A stretch of DNA of 64,000 bases from Aestuariispira insulae (lineage in GTDB: Bacteria > Pseudomonadota > Alphaproteobacteria > UBA8366 > Aestuariispiraceae): positions 1 through 64,000 of the forward strand of contig NZ_QRDW01000010.1 in NCBI RefSeq assembly GCF_003385955.1. The letters are read 5' to 3'. The notes under the pieces are model-generated. The model searched no databases. It had not been told where the DNA came from and saw nothing but the letters and a program-made list of their open reading frames with translations. Position 1 is the first letter of the stretch, and every line of letters starts with the position of its first letter. Below are positions 8,629 through 17,234 of this stretch, piece by piece. The position numbers were made by a program, and so were the translations under genes.

Positions 8629-9798
8629 ATGACAATTGAACTTGAAAATATGACGCCGCCGAAGAACGCGACGGCAGTCGTTGTGCTGGCCGATGGAACC
8701 GTTTTCTGGGGCCGCGGTGTCGGAGCCGTCACCACCAAGGTTGGCGAAGTTTGCTTCAACACATCGCTGACTGGGTATCAGGAAATCCTGACCGACCCCA
8801 GCTATGCCGGGCAGATCATCACCTTCACATTTCCCCATATCGGCAATGTGGGCGCGAATTTCGAAGATGTCGAAACCACCACACCGGCCGCATTGGGCTG
8901 CATCCTGCGCGCGGATATCACAGAGCCCTCCAACTTCCGGGCGGTTTCCCACCTTGATGGCTGGCTGAAATCCCAGGACCTGCCGGGCATCACCGGGGTC
9001 GACACCCGAAAACTGACCCGCTATATCCGCGACAATGGCGCGCCCAATGGGGTGCTGTGCCACAATCCGGAAGGCCAGTTCGATCTGGTTGCCCTGCACA
9101 GCCTGGCAAAAGAATGGCCCGGCCTGGAAGGCATGGATCTGGCCAAGCAGGTTTCCTGTACCCAGGCCTACCAGTGGGAGGAAACCACCTGGAAGCTGGG
9201 TGAAGGTTACGGCCAGCTGACCAACCCTAAATTTCACGTGGTCGCGGTTGATTTCGGCGTTAAACGGAACATCCTGCGTATTCTGGCAGGCCTCGGCTGC
9301 CGCCTGACCGTCGTACCGGCTGAAACCACCGCCGAAGAGATCCTGGCGCTCAATCCCGATGGGGTCTTCCTGTCGAACGGACCTGGCGACCCGGCAGCCA
9401 CCGGCGAATATGCCGTGCCGATGATCCAGGGCGTGATTGAAAGCGGCAAGCCGGTCTTTGGCATCTGCCTCGGCCATCAGATGCTGGCCCTGGCCGTGGG
9501 CGCAAAATCCGAAAAAATGCATCTGGGTCACCGCGGCGCCAACCACCCGATCAAGGACCTGACCACGGACAAGGTGGAAATCACGAGCCAAAACCACGGC
9601 TTTGTGATCAATAAGGACAGCCTGCCGGAGAGCGTCGAAGGCACCCATTATTCGCTCTTTGACGGTAGCCTCGCCGGCATCCGCCTGAAGGATAAACCGG
9701 TCTTTTCGATCCAGTATCATCCGGAAGCCTCACCCGGGCCCCAGGACAGCCACTATCTGTTCAAGCGGTTTGTCGACCTAATGGAAGACCGGATCTGA
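8629..9798 (+). CDS. carA: Carbamoyl-phosphate synthase small subunit
   Basis: The 389-residue glutaminase subunit hydrolyses glutamine and passes ammonia to CarB for carbamoyl phosphate, the precursor of arginine and pyrimidines. The N-terminal CPSase small-chain domain covers about 15-150 (FNTSLTGYQEIL, TFPHIGNVG). The class I amidotransferase domain follows, with nucleophile Cys280 in GICLGHQ and the His-Glu pair in QYHPEASPGP near the C-terminus. carB is not next to it; a terminator follows directly, so carB must be elsewhere, which is common in this class. ATG start. Confidence 0.98.
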   Translation: MTIELENMTPPKNATAVVVLADGTVFWGRGVGAVTTKVGEVCFNTSLTGYQEILTDPSYAGQIITFTFPHIGNVGANFEDVETTTPAALGCILRADITEPSNFRAVSHLDGWLKSQDLPGITGVDTRKLTRYIRDNGAPNGVLCHNPEGQFDLVALHSLAKEWPGLEGMDLAKQVSCTQAYQWEETTWKLGEGYGQLTNPKFHVVAVDFGVKRNILRILAGLGCRLTVVPAETTAEEILALNPDGVFLSNGPGDPAATGEYAVPMIQGVIESGKPVFGICLGHQMLALAVGAKSEKMHLGHRGANHPIKDLTTDKVEITSQNHGFVINKDSLPESVEGTHYSLFDGSLAGIRLKDKPVFSIQYHPEASPGPQDSHYLFKRFVDLMEDRI

Positions 9799-9821
9799 CC
9801 AATAATAGATCCAGACGTGAA

Positions 9822-9856
9822 GGCCCCGCGGCATTGCCTGCGGGGCTTTTTTCTTT
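9822..9856 (+). terminator. Rho-independent terminator of carA
   Basis: Stem GCCCCGCGGCA/TGCCTGCGGGGC (one bulge) followed by six T and a T-rich tail, 25 bases after the carA stop. Confidence 0.9.
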
Positions 9857-9857
9857 C

Positions 9858-10913
9858 CTAGAGCCTGTTCCCATTTTCCGAGAACAAATGATATTGCTCT
9901 GCCGCTACTTGAAAACCGATATTCTCGCCCGTGCGGACGCCGGAAATACCGTTTATCCTAGCGATTCCCCCCTCCATGAAAGCACTGTCAAAATGGACCA
10001 GCGTGTCCGCCCCAAGATGCTCGACCGCCGTCACAACACCACGGAGCCCCCCATCATCCACCGGGGTCATATGTTCAGGCCTGATTCCGGCAAAAACCCG
10101 GCTGCCCGCCGCCCCCTCTGCCGATAAGGCCGTTTGTTCCGACAAACGAATCACCGGATTGCCGCCTGACCGGTCGAGATCAGCGGAAAACACATTCATT
10201 TTCGGCGAGCCGATAAATTCCGCCACAAAAACATTGGCCGGCCTGGAATAAAGCTCCAACGGTGTACCGACCTGCTCGACCTTGCCTTCTCGCATAATCA
10301 CGATCCTGTCGGCCAGTGTCATCGCCTCCACCTGATCATGGGTGACATAGACCATCGTCGCGGCCAACTGCTTATGAAGCCTGGAAAGCTCCATGCGCAT
10401 TTCCAGCCTCAGGGCCGCATCCAGATTGGACAGTGGCTCATCCAGCAACAAGACCTTTGGATCCCTGGCCAACGCGCGCCCGATCGCCACGCGCTGGCGC
10501 TGACCACCGGATAGCTGACCCGGCTTGCGGTCAAACAACGCCCCAAGGCGCAGACTCTCCCCGACCGCCGCCACTTTCTCCGCGATCCTTGCCCTTGGCA
10601 ATTTCGCGAGCTTCAACGGAAACCCGATATTTTCCGCCACAGTCATATGGGGATAGAGCGCATATGACTGGAACACCATGGCAATGTTGCGGGCCGCGGC
10701 CAGCAGTTGGTCCGCACGTTGACCGCCAATCCAGAATTCGCCCGATGTGATATCTTCCAACCCGGCAATCAACCTGAGCAATGTGGATTTCCCACAACCG
10801 GATGGCCCGACAAACACAACCAGCTCGCCGCTGTCAATCGAGAGGTCCACCTCGTGAATAACCGGGAACTCCCCAAACTTCTTATTGACCTGTTTTAGTG
10901 TCAGCCCCGTCAT
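9858..10913 (-). CDS. Sugar ABC transporter ATP-binding protein (MsmK/UgpC type)
   Basis: The 351-residue cytoplasmic ATPase energises the adjacent permeases. Walker A is GPSGCGKST (36-44), the Q-loop is VFQSYALYPHM, the signature is LSGGQRQRVAIGRALA and Walker B is VLLLDEPLSNLD; an H-loop (YVTHDQ) follows. About 110 C-terminal residues form the TOBE region of the carbohydrate subfamily. Its ATG overlaps the PfkB stop by 4 bases. It is the last gene of the five-gene importer operon. Confidence 0.95.
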   Translation of the reverse strand: MTGLTLKQVNKKFGEFPVIHEVDLSIDSGELVVFVGPSGCGKSTLLRLIAGLEDITSGEFWIGGQRADQLLAAARNIAMVFQSYALYPHMTVAENIGFPLKLAKLPRARIAEKVAAVGESLRLGALFDRKPGQLSGGQRQRVAIGRALARDPKVLLLDEPLSNLDAALRLEMRMELSRLHKQLAATMVYVTHDQVEAMTLADRIVIMREGKVEQVGTPLELYSRPANVFVAEFIGSPKMNVFSADLDRSGGNPVIRLSEQTALSAEGAAGSRVFAGIRPEHMTPVDDGGLRGVVTAVEHLGADTLVHFDSAFMEGGIARINGISGVRTGENIGFQVAAEQYHLFSENGNRL

Positions 10914-11941
10914 GCCAATGCGTCCTCTTCCGAAAATTTACCCGCCACCCCCTGATCCAAGCCGATTTCTTCCGCATTCGGATAGCGTCGGGGATCAGAT
11001 GAAATTGCAATTGAAGCGGTTCGAACCGCCAGCTCCAGGCAAGCCTCCATAGGCAGGCCACGGGCAAGCGCCGCCAGGAAGCCGGCATTAAAGCTATCTC
11101 CGGCACCAATCGTATCGACCGGCTGCACCATGGCGGCGTCCACCGAGAGTGGTTCCGCACCCAAGCGATCAATGCGCGCGCCCCTGTCCCCGAGTTTGGT
11201 GACAAATACGGCTCCTTCCGGCATTTGGTAGAGCGCCCGGCTAACATCCGGCAAACCATCGGCTTTCACATCCCCCAACAGGCCTTCGGCTTCAATTTCG
11301 TTCAGCAGAAGGATGGATACCTCTCCCAGCCATCCAAAGACTTCCCGGCGCAGCTCTTCGGTCCAGCCGCCGGTCGGCCATGCTGTATCCAGGGCAACCA
11401 GCCCGCCGCGCGCGCGCACATACCGGAATATCTCCGGCAGGCCTGGGGCCAGGGCCGGCATCAGCGAGGTGCCAACAAAGAGAACGATGACTTCATCCAG
11501 GCCCATGCCCTTCAAGCGGTCCATAACATCCTCGGGCTTGAATACCGCCACATGCCCCGGCGTGCTCAGGAACGTCCGCTCACCGTCCGGATGGGTAATC
11601 CCCACGGTCAATGCCGTGTCGACATCTTCAACGATCCAGTCCTGCGACAGGCCGCCGTAACGCTGCCGCAACCAATCACCAAAAAGGTCCTGGCCGACAT
11701 TGACGATCATCCGCTGGCGGCAGCCAAGCGCCGCCAGAGCCATGGCCGTGATACCCGCACCGCCCCCCTCCCGCAGGCTCGCATTCGGGAGAATGACTTC
11801 CGTACCCGGCGTTGGCCATGGCTCTTGGGGGCCCATGATGAGATCAACATTAACCGTGCCCACCGTCACCACCTCGGCCCGTTCGAGCATTGCCAGGGGA
11901 AAATCACTGTTTTTTCTTTTTTGTGGAATAATCGGTTTCAT
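10910..11941 (-). CDS. PfkB-family carbohydrate kinase inside the sugar importer operon
   Basis: The 343-residue product is a ribokinase-type kinase that phosphorylates a sugar or nucleoside with ATP. It has the N-terminal VDLIMG...GG block, a Gly-rich GGGAGITAMALAALG segment, and the C-terminal anion-hole motif IGAGDSFNAG (279-287) with the catalytic Asp at about 282. It overlaps the upstream permease and downstream ATPase genes by 4 bases each. It is therefore very probably translated with the importer and acts on the imported substrate. The substrate cannot be named from sequence. Confidence 0.9.
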   Translation of the reverse strand: MKPIIPQKRKNSDFPLAMLERAEVVTVGTVNVDLIMGPQEPWPTPGTEVILPNASLREGGGAGITAMALAALGCRQRMIVNVGQDLFGDWLRQRYGGLSQDWIVEDVDTALTVGITHPDGERTFLSTPGHVAVFKPEDVMDRLKGMGLDEVIVLFVGTSLMPALAPGLPEIFRYVRARGGLVALDTAWPTGGWTEELRREVFGWLGEVSILLLNEIEAEGLLGDVKADGLPDVSRALYQMPEGAVFVTKLGDRGARIDRLGAEPLSVDAAMVQPVDTIGAGDSFNAGFLAALARGLPMEACLELAVRTASIAISSDPRRYPNAEEIGLDQGVAGKFSEEDALA

Positions 11942-12789
11942 CCTTTGACACTCCCACTCATCAGGCCGGATACCAGCGATTTTTGCAGAAAATAGGCCAG
12001 CGCCACCGGTGGAATTGTCGCCAGGATTCCAGCCGCCGATATCAGGCCGTAATCCGCCACCCGGCCGGCCGCAAAATCAGCAATTGCAACCGGCAGGGTC
12101 TTGGCCCTGATATCGTTGGTAAAAAGCAGCGCATAGAAAAATTCATCCCAGGCCATCAACACAGCCATCAAGGCAGCTGCACCCAGGGCCGGCTTGGCAA
12201 TCGGGAGCGTCACATGCCAGATCACCTGCAACCGGTTGGCCCCATCAATAATCGGCGCCTCATCGAGATCCATTGGGATGCCATCAAAATTGCTTTTCAA
12301 CAGCCAGGTGGTGAATGGAACCAGGATCCCGCAATAGACCAGAATGAGAGACAGGTGGGTATTCAATAGCCCCAATTCCCCCATCATCGCATAAAGCGGC
12401 AAAACAATGGCCACAGGTGGCATCATGAAAGTCGCAATCGCTACAAACAGCAGCGATTTGCGGCGCCTGCCGGGCAAACGGGAGAAGCTGTAGGCTGCCG
12501 GCACTGCCACAGCCAGGGAAATAGCGGTCGCACTTAACGCCACGATCAGACTGTTGCGCAACGCCGTCAAAAAGCTTTCCGCCACCGTGCTGCCCCCGCC
12601 GCCCAGAAGCTTGGCGTAATTTTCCAGGGATATCGTTTCAGGGATCCAGGTCAGCGGCAGCGCCGTCAGATCCCGGGTTGAACTGACACTCATGATGAAC
12701 AGCCATAAAACCGGCGCGAGCAGAACTGCACCTAACAACAGGGCCAGGCTATAAATCATGATCGTTTGGGAGGGCGATCGACGGGTCAT
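11938..12789 (-). CDS. Sugar ABC transporter permease (MalG/UgpE type)
   Basis: The 283-residue inner-membrane protein has six predicted membrane helices. The cytoplasmic coupling motif is DLDEAPIIDGANRLQVIWHV, a variant of the EAA loop that docks on the ATPase. It pairs with the permease encoded immediately upstream, with a 4-base overlap, to form the channel. ATG start. The CUT1 family usually imports di- or oligosaccharides, glycerol phosphate or polyols. Confidence 0.94.
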   Translation of the reverse strand: MTRRSPSQTIMIYSLALLLGAVLLAPVLWLFIMSVSSTRDLTALPLTWIPETISLENYAKLLGGGGSTVAESFLTALRNSLIVALSATAISLAVAVPAAYSFSRLPGRRRKSLLFVAIATFMMPPVAIVLPLYAMMGELGLLNTHLSLILVYCGILVPFTTWLLKSNFDGIPMDLDEAPIIDGANRLQVIWHVTLPIAKPALGAAALMAVLMAWDEFFYALLFTNDIRAKTLPVAIADFAAGRVADYGLISAAGILATIPPVALAYFLQKSLVSGLMSGSVKG

Positions 12790-13673
12790 GCGGTTTCCCC
12801 CTGTCTTTGCAAAAGCTTGAGATAGACGGCAATCAGCGCCGCACTGATCAGGACCACAATCAACGCATAGGACGCACCTGATCCCACACGCATATAGGCG
12901 AACGCCTCCTGATAGACATGGAAACTGACGGTTTTGGTGCTGCTGGCCGGGCCCCCACGCGTCATCACATAAATAATGTCAAAAACCTTGAAGGCCTCTA
13001 TCGTGCGCAGTACCAAAGCCACACTGACCGGCGCAACGATGGCGGGGAACACAACATGCCAGAAACGCTGCCAGGCATTCGCGCCATCCAGAAGCGCCGC
13101 CTCCAGATGATCCCTTGAGATCGTTTGCAGCGCCGCCAGGGTGATCAATGCCACCAGTGGGAAATTTTTCCAGATATCCGCTAGCGCCACCATTGTGAGG
13201 GCCGAGGACGGATCCCCCAGCCAGCTGCGGTATTCGGCCAGCAGGCCCACCTGGGTTAACAGGGCGTTGAGGGCGCCGAAATCAGGTCCGTAGATCAGAC
13301 GCCACATCATCGCATTGACCACAGTTGGCAGAGCGAGCGGTAAAATCACCAGCGCCCTGAGCAGGGTCCGGCCGTGGAATTCCTGGTTCAGCAACAGCGC
13401 AACCAGCACACCGAGCAGAATTTCCGCACTGACCGAAAACACCACAAAATAGACTGTATTACCGATAGAGGATCGGAATTTCGCATTGCCAAGCGCTTTG
13501 AGGAAATTCGTCAGCCCCACCCATTGATCACTGGTATCGGGTGAAACCAGATGGGCCGCTGTAAAACTGAAATAGACTGTTTTGATCAATGGGTATCCCG
13601 CCACCCCGACGATGATAATCATCATCGGGGCAAGCAGGTACCACGCAACGGTGGTTTTGGACATTTGCGTCAT
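12786..13673 (-). CDS. Sugar ABC transporter permease (MalF/UgpA type)
   Basis: The 295-residue partner permease of the CUT1 importer. An N-terminal membrane helix (about 12-32) is followed by a periplasmic loop and five further helices. The coupling loop is LEAALLDGANAWQRFWHV. Starts with ATG 17 bases downstream of the binding-protein gene and overlaps the next permease by 4 bases. Confidence 0.94.
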   Translation of the reverse strand: MTQMSKTTVAWYLLAPMMIIIVGVAGYPLIKTVYFSFTAAHLVSPDTSDQWVGLTNFLKALGNAKFRSSIGNTVYFVVFSVSAEILLGVLVALLLNQEFHGRTLLRALVILPLALPTVVNAMMWRLIYGPDFGALNALLTQVGLLAEYRSWLGDPSSALTMVALADIWKNFPLVALITLAALQTISRDHLEAALLDGANAWQRFWHVVFPAIVAPVSVALVLRTIEAFKVFDIIYVMTRGGPASSTKTVSFHVYQEAFAYMRVGSGASYALIVVLISAALIAVYLKLLQRQGETA

Positions 13674-13690
13674 TGGAAATCATTTTGCCC

Positions 13691-14935
13691 TTAGTCGAGA
13701 TTGGCAACAGTTTCAGCCGCTTCCCGCAAAGCATCTTCGGGGGATTGATTTCCAAGCAGGGCGTTTTGAATGGCCAATTGTAATGCAGCGGACATTTCCT
13801 GATAAGACGCCTTGGTCGGACGCGGATACATGGCCGCCAAACCAACCTTGGCAGCAACCAGCAGCTCTTCCTGGCCCTTGGCGATTTCAGGATTATCATA
13901 GGACGCCTTCCATACCGGCAGGCTCAGACGGGCAAAGTCTTCCTGCACAGGCATTGAGGTCAGATGCTGGATATATTTCCAGGCCAGGTCCTTGTGTTTG
14001 CTGTTGACCGGAATACCCAGCCCCATGGACCCATTGACCGCAGACGCTTTGCTGATATCGGCCTCCCCCAAAGCAGGCGCGATCCGAACCTGGCCGGCAA
14101 CCGATGATTCCTCCGGATTGTTGGCAAGGCTGTACATATAGGTCCAGTTGAGGGCGAACGCCGCCTGACCGCTGGAAAAGGTGCGGCGCACATCTTCTTC
14201 GGAATATTCCCTGGAGTTGGGATTGGTTAAGCCCGCCTTGATACTGTCCACCATATATTCCAACGCCTTTAACCCGCCGCCAGAATGAAAGACTGGGTTC
14301 TTCTTATCATCCAGAAATTCCCCGCCCATTGCAGACAACAAGGTGGTGTAATCACAAATGACGGCTTCGGATTGCGACCAGCTCCAAACCAGTGGATATT
14401 CCACAACCCCTTTTTCCTTCAGGGTTTTCGCCTGCTGAACCAGCTCGCCCCAGGTCGCCGGCGGACTATCGATTCCCGCCTTTTTCAACATGGCTTCGTT
14501 ATAGAACAGATATTTGGTATCCACGATCCAGGGCATGCCATAATACTGCCCATCATATTCTACAGTAGACCATGCCCCCTCCAGGATTTTCCCCTTGGTC
14601 GTGCTGTCAATCTTGTCACTGACATTCTCCAGCAGCCCATATCGGGCAAATTCCGCCGGCCAGATGACATCAAACAGAACAACATCGTAACCATCCGCAG
14701 CGTTGTGGGATAAAACGATTTTGTCATGCAGCGCCTCGTAGGGCACAAACTCCAATTTGACATCAGTACCGGGGTTTGCCGCTTCGAAAGCTTCTGTCAT
14801 CTGTTCGATATCTTGCTCACTATAGGCCGCCTGGGCCATGAACAAGGCGCTCAATTGGGTGTCCGCCCCCAAGGCAGCGCCAGAAAACACCAGGCTTCCC
14901 AAAGCGGCAGCCAGCCATTTATTTCCCAGTTTCAT
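13691..14935 (-). CDS. Extracellular sugar-binding protein of ABC importer
   Basis: The 414-residue periplasmic protein has a signal peptide ending ALGA near residue 24, then an SBP_bac_1 fold (TEAFEAANPGTDVKLEFVPYEALHDKI; the central block DGQYYGMPWIVDTKYLFYN). It captures the sugar for the two permeases. First gene of the minus-strand operon, with its promoter in the 139-bp gap facing the ROK regulator. The ligand is not predictable from sequence. Confidence 0.94.
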   Translation of the reverse strand: MKLGNKWLAAALGSLVFSGAALGADTQLSALFMAQAAYSEQDIEQMTEAFEAANPGTDVKLEFVPYEALHDKIVLSHNAADGYDVVLFDVIWPAEFARYGLLENVSDKIDSTTKGKILEGAWSTVEYDGQYYGMPWIVDTKYLFYNEAMLKKAGIDSPPATWGELVQQAKTLKEKGVVEYPLVWSWSQSEAVICDYTTLLSAMGGEFLDDKKNPVFHSGGGLKALEYMVDSIKAGLTNPNSREYSEEDVRRTFSSGQAAFALNWTYMYSLANNPEESSVAGQVRIAPALGEADISKASAVNGSMGLGIPVNSKHKDLAWKYIQHLTSMPVQEDFARLSLPVWKASYDNPEIAKGQEELLVAAKVGLAAMYPRPTKASYQEMSAALQLAIQNALLGNQSPEDALREAAETVANLD

Positions 14936-15074
14936 TGTAACCTCCCTGTTTCAAGGTTTGCGCCACCCGACAAATCACTCTTATGTTTGTATCTTATCAC
15001 TGTCTGTGGCAGTTTTAGTCGAGACTCATTTATTAATTCAATTTGATTTAATTAATATAGCGCGGAAGTTTTTG
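14936..15074. promoter_or_regulatory. Divergent regulatory region with candidate ROK operator
   Basis: This gap separates the importer operon from the ROK regulator. It contains an AT-rich dyad at 15032-15056, ATTAATT-11 bases-AATTAAT, close to the ROK gene start. ROK repressors such as NagC and Mlc bind AT-rich palindromes of about this size. Assignment to this regulator is inference. Confidence 0.5.
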
Positions 15075-16292
15075 ATGACAACAAGAATCTCGAAACCGGG
15101 ACAAAACAGGTCTTTCATGCAGGGTGTTTCCGGTACAAATCTGGGCTTTGCCAAGGAACATAATCTCCGCGCGGTCATCGATGCCGTGCGCCGCCACGAT
15201 GCGTTGACCCGCGCTGAAATCACCCGGATCACCGGGCTTTCCGCACAAACCATCTCCAACCTCGTCGGCGAATTGGAAGCACGTGGCCTTCTGGTGGCCG
15301 GCGCGCCGCAAAAAGCCAAACGCGGTCAGCCGGCAAGGCCATACAGCCTCAACCCAAACGGTGGCTATTCCATTGGCATTCAGGTGGATTATCAGATGGC
15401 ACTCGCCACATTGGTCAACCTGTCCGGTCAGGAATGCCACCAGATCAAAAAACAGATTGCGCGCCCTTCCCCGAATGACGGCGTCATCATATTGTCCGAG
15501 ATCATCGACCGGCTTTTGATCGAAAGCGATGTCGCCCGCGAACGGGTATTCGGGGTCGGGGTGGCAATTCCAGGTCCCTTTTGTGTCAGCGGCCCGACCG
15601 GCATCGGCCCGGGCTGGGTCGAGTTTCCCGTGGCTGAACGGCTGAGCGAACGCAGCGGCCTCCCGGTGATAGTGGAAAATGATGCTAATGCCGCCGCAAT
15701 CGCCGAACGGCTGCATGGCGCAGGCCGCAACAACGACAATTTCATTTATATTTTCATCGGCATGGGCCTGGGGGCCGGCCTGTTCATCAACGGACAAATT
15801 TACCGGGGGCTGCGCGGCGCGGCGGGCGAGATCGGCCATATCATCGTGGAACCGGGCGGCAAAATCTGCGAATGCGGCAACAGAGGATGTCTGGAACGCT
15901 ACGTTTCCCTGCGTGCCGCCTACGAAGCCATTGGCGAGGCGGAAGACGATCCAGACAGCCTGGCCAAATTGGAACAAAGGCTCAACGACAATGACCCCGC
16001 CGTGAAGGCCTGGTTGAAGGATGCCGCCGAAAAGCTGAGAATGGGCATTCTGGCTCTGGAAAGCACCCTGGATCCCGAAGCCGTTTTCATCGGTGGCCTG
16101 TTGCCATCCAAACTGGCGGAAGCGCTGATGGCAGAGTTGTTACCCCCCCTGCCATCAGTGACCACCCTACAGGGATCCGGGCAAGGTTCCGGAGAACCTC
16201 ATATCCAGCTCGGCAGAAGCGCCCCTTCCGCGCCGGCCCAAGGTGCTGCCAGCGTCCCGATTTTCAATGAGTTCAACCCGGGGCCGACCTGA
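15075..16292 (+). CDS. ROK-family transcriptional regulator
   Basis: About 405 residues. An N-terminal winged helix-turn-helix (DALTRAEITRITGLSAQTIS, about 38-57) is followed by a ROK sugar-kinase-like domain: GVAIPGP, VENDANAAAIAE, the FIFIGMGLGAG phosphate loop and the zinc motif CECGNRGCLE. It is divergent from the importer operon and probably represses it until the sugar or its phosphate binds. I chose ATG 15075 behind GCGGAAG; the open frame runs further upstream but would overlap the binding-protein gene. The C-terminal 40 residues are Ser/Gly/Pro-rich. Confidence 0.93.
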   Translation: MTTRISKPGQNRSFMQGVSGTNLGFAKEHNLRAVIDAVRRHDALTRAEITRITGLSAQTISNLVGELEARGLLVAGAPQKAKRGQPARPYSLNPNGGYSIGIQVDYQMALATLVNLSGQECHQIKKQIARPSPNDGVIILSEIIDRLLIESDVARERVFGVGVAIPGPFCVSGPTGIGPGWVEFPVAERLSERSGLPVIVENDANAAAIAERLHGAGRNNDNFIYIFIGMGLGAGLFINGQIYRGLRGAAGEIGHIIVEPGGKICECGNRGCLERYVSLRAAYEAIGEAEDDPDSLAKLEQRLNDNDPAVKAWLKDAAEKLRMGILALESTLDPEAVFIGGLLPSKLAEALMAELLPPLPSVTTLQGSGQGSGEPHIQLGRSAPSAPAQGAASVPIFNEFNPGPT

Positions 16293-16327
16293 TCACAAGC
16301 CCCCACCTCCCCACTTCGGCCAGAAGG

Positions 16328-16834
16328 TCAGGTTAGTGCATTATTGCAATCATGGCGATCCGGCGTCCGGCGGAACGTCATGGTCCAGTTCACCTCCCAA
16401 CTCTTTCCTCCATCCGCTGAAAAGGCCTGCTCCCATACCGGGGTCGGGGTTTCCATGCTCCGCCAGCGGAACCGGACCTTGATCGGGCGGCCTTCGAAAA
16501 CATCTTCCGCCAGAAAGATCCCCTCGCCCCCTTCAAATCGGCCGACGACCGGCACATCCATGCCGTGGGGGGACCGTCCGTCCAGCCACCAGATCGCCCA
16601 CTCCCCGCTTCTTTGGTCAAAACTGCGCACCGACATGGCGCGGTAATCCCCCTCGGGCAGCGCCAAGAGATTATCATCCACATTGCCTATCCCGCCCAAG
16701 GTCGGCCAGACAGCGACACACCCGCCAAATTCCTGCCAGTCATCCGCTCCGGCCAGACGGGTTTTCAGCCGCCGATGTGCGACCTCCCATTGACCATGCA
16801 GAAAATCAAACTCCGTTCCTGGCACCACTGTCAT
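16328..16834 (-). CDS. DUF1579-like protein
   Basis: The 168-residue cytosolic protein has no signal peptide. Features: FDFLHGQWEVAHRRLKTRL near the start, a Trp-rich centre (GEWAIWWLDGRSPHGMD) and VFEGRPIKVRFRW, as in the DUF1579/heme-binding-like beta-barrel group. Function is not known. It lies between ROK and the anchored surface gene, facing left, without an operon partner. ATG start. Confidence 0.6.
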   Translation of the reverse strand: MTVVPGTEFDFLHGQWEVAHRRLKTRLAGADDWQEFGGCVAVWPTLGGIGNVDDNLLALPEGDYRAMSVRSFDQRSGEWAIWWLDGRSPHGMDVPVVGRFEGGEGIFLAEDVFEGRPIKVRFRWRSMETPTPVWEQAFSADGGKSWEVNWTMTFRRTPDRHDCNNALT

Positions 16835-17234
16835 TTTGAATGCTTCCCTTTATCTATACCCCTATCCGCCGGTTGCCGGATCAGGATCGTCAGCTGCTCG
16901 TTTCTTTACGGGCCGCACTCTATCTCCGCCCTGCTGACAGGGTCTTGTCAGTAAGGAACGCTCAGACCGATATTTTTTCCGCACAAATTTTTTTGGGCGA
17001 CTGCCGTCTCTTCGATAAATACCAATTTTCGAGTTTGTTGAAAAATCAACAACTTCTGACAAAACCAATGAAATTGGCAGTTTTCTGCAGCTTTGACCGG
17101 AATTTTGCCCCCCGGAAATAGCGCGAATTTATCTTGCATTTTCGGTAATTTCATATCAAAACCGGTCAGGAGACATGGAAATGTCGCGATCAGAATTCCT
17201 GCCCGCATGAGACGGGCAACGGGGGACAGAGATT
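16835..17234. promoter_or_regulatory. 400-bp intergenic region with an inverted repeat
   Basis: No credible gene. An inverted repeat TTGTTGA-AAAA-TCAACAA lies at 17035-17052, upstream of the anchored surface protein gene, in an AT-rich stretch that could hold its promoter. The final 30 bases supply the ribosome-binding region (GGGGGACAGAG). Confidence 0.45.

Noticed and set aside
8590-9720. 376-codon open frame antisense to carA
   Set aside because: Shadow of carA; no homology to any known family visible.
14838-15074. 79-codon N-terminal extension of the ROK regulator
   Set aside because: It would overlap the divergent binding-protein gene, and the text is unlike ROK proteins; ATG 15075 has a ribosome site.
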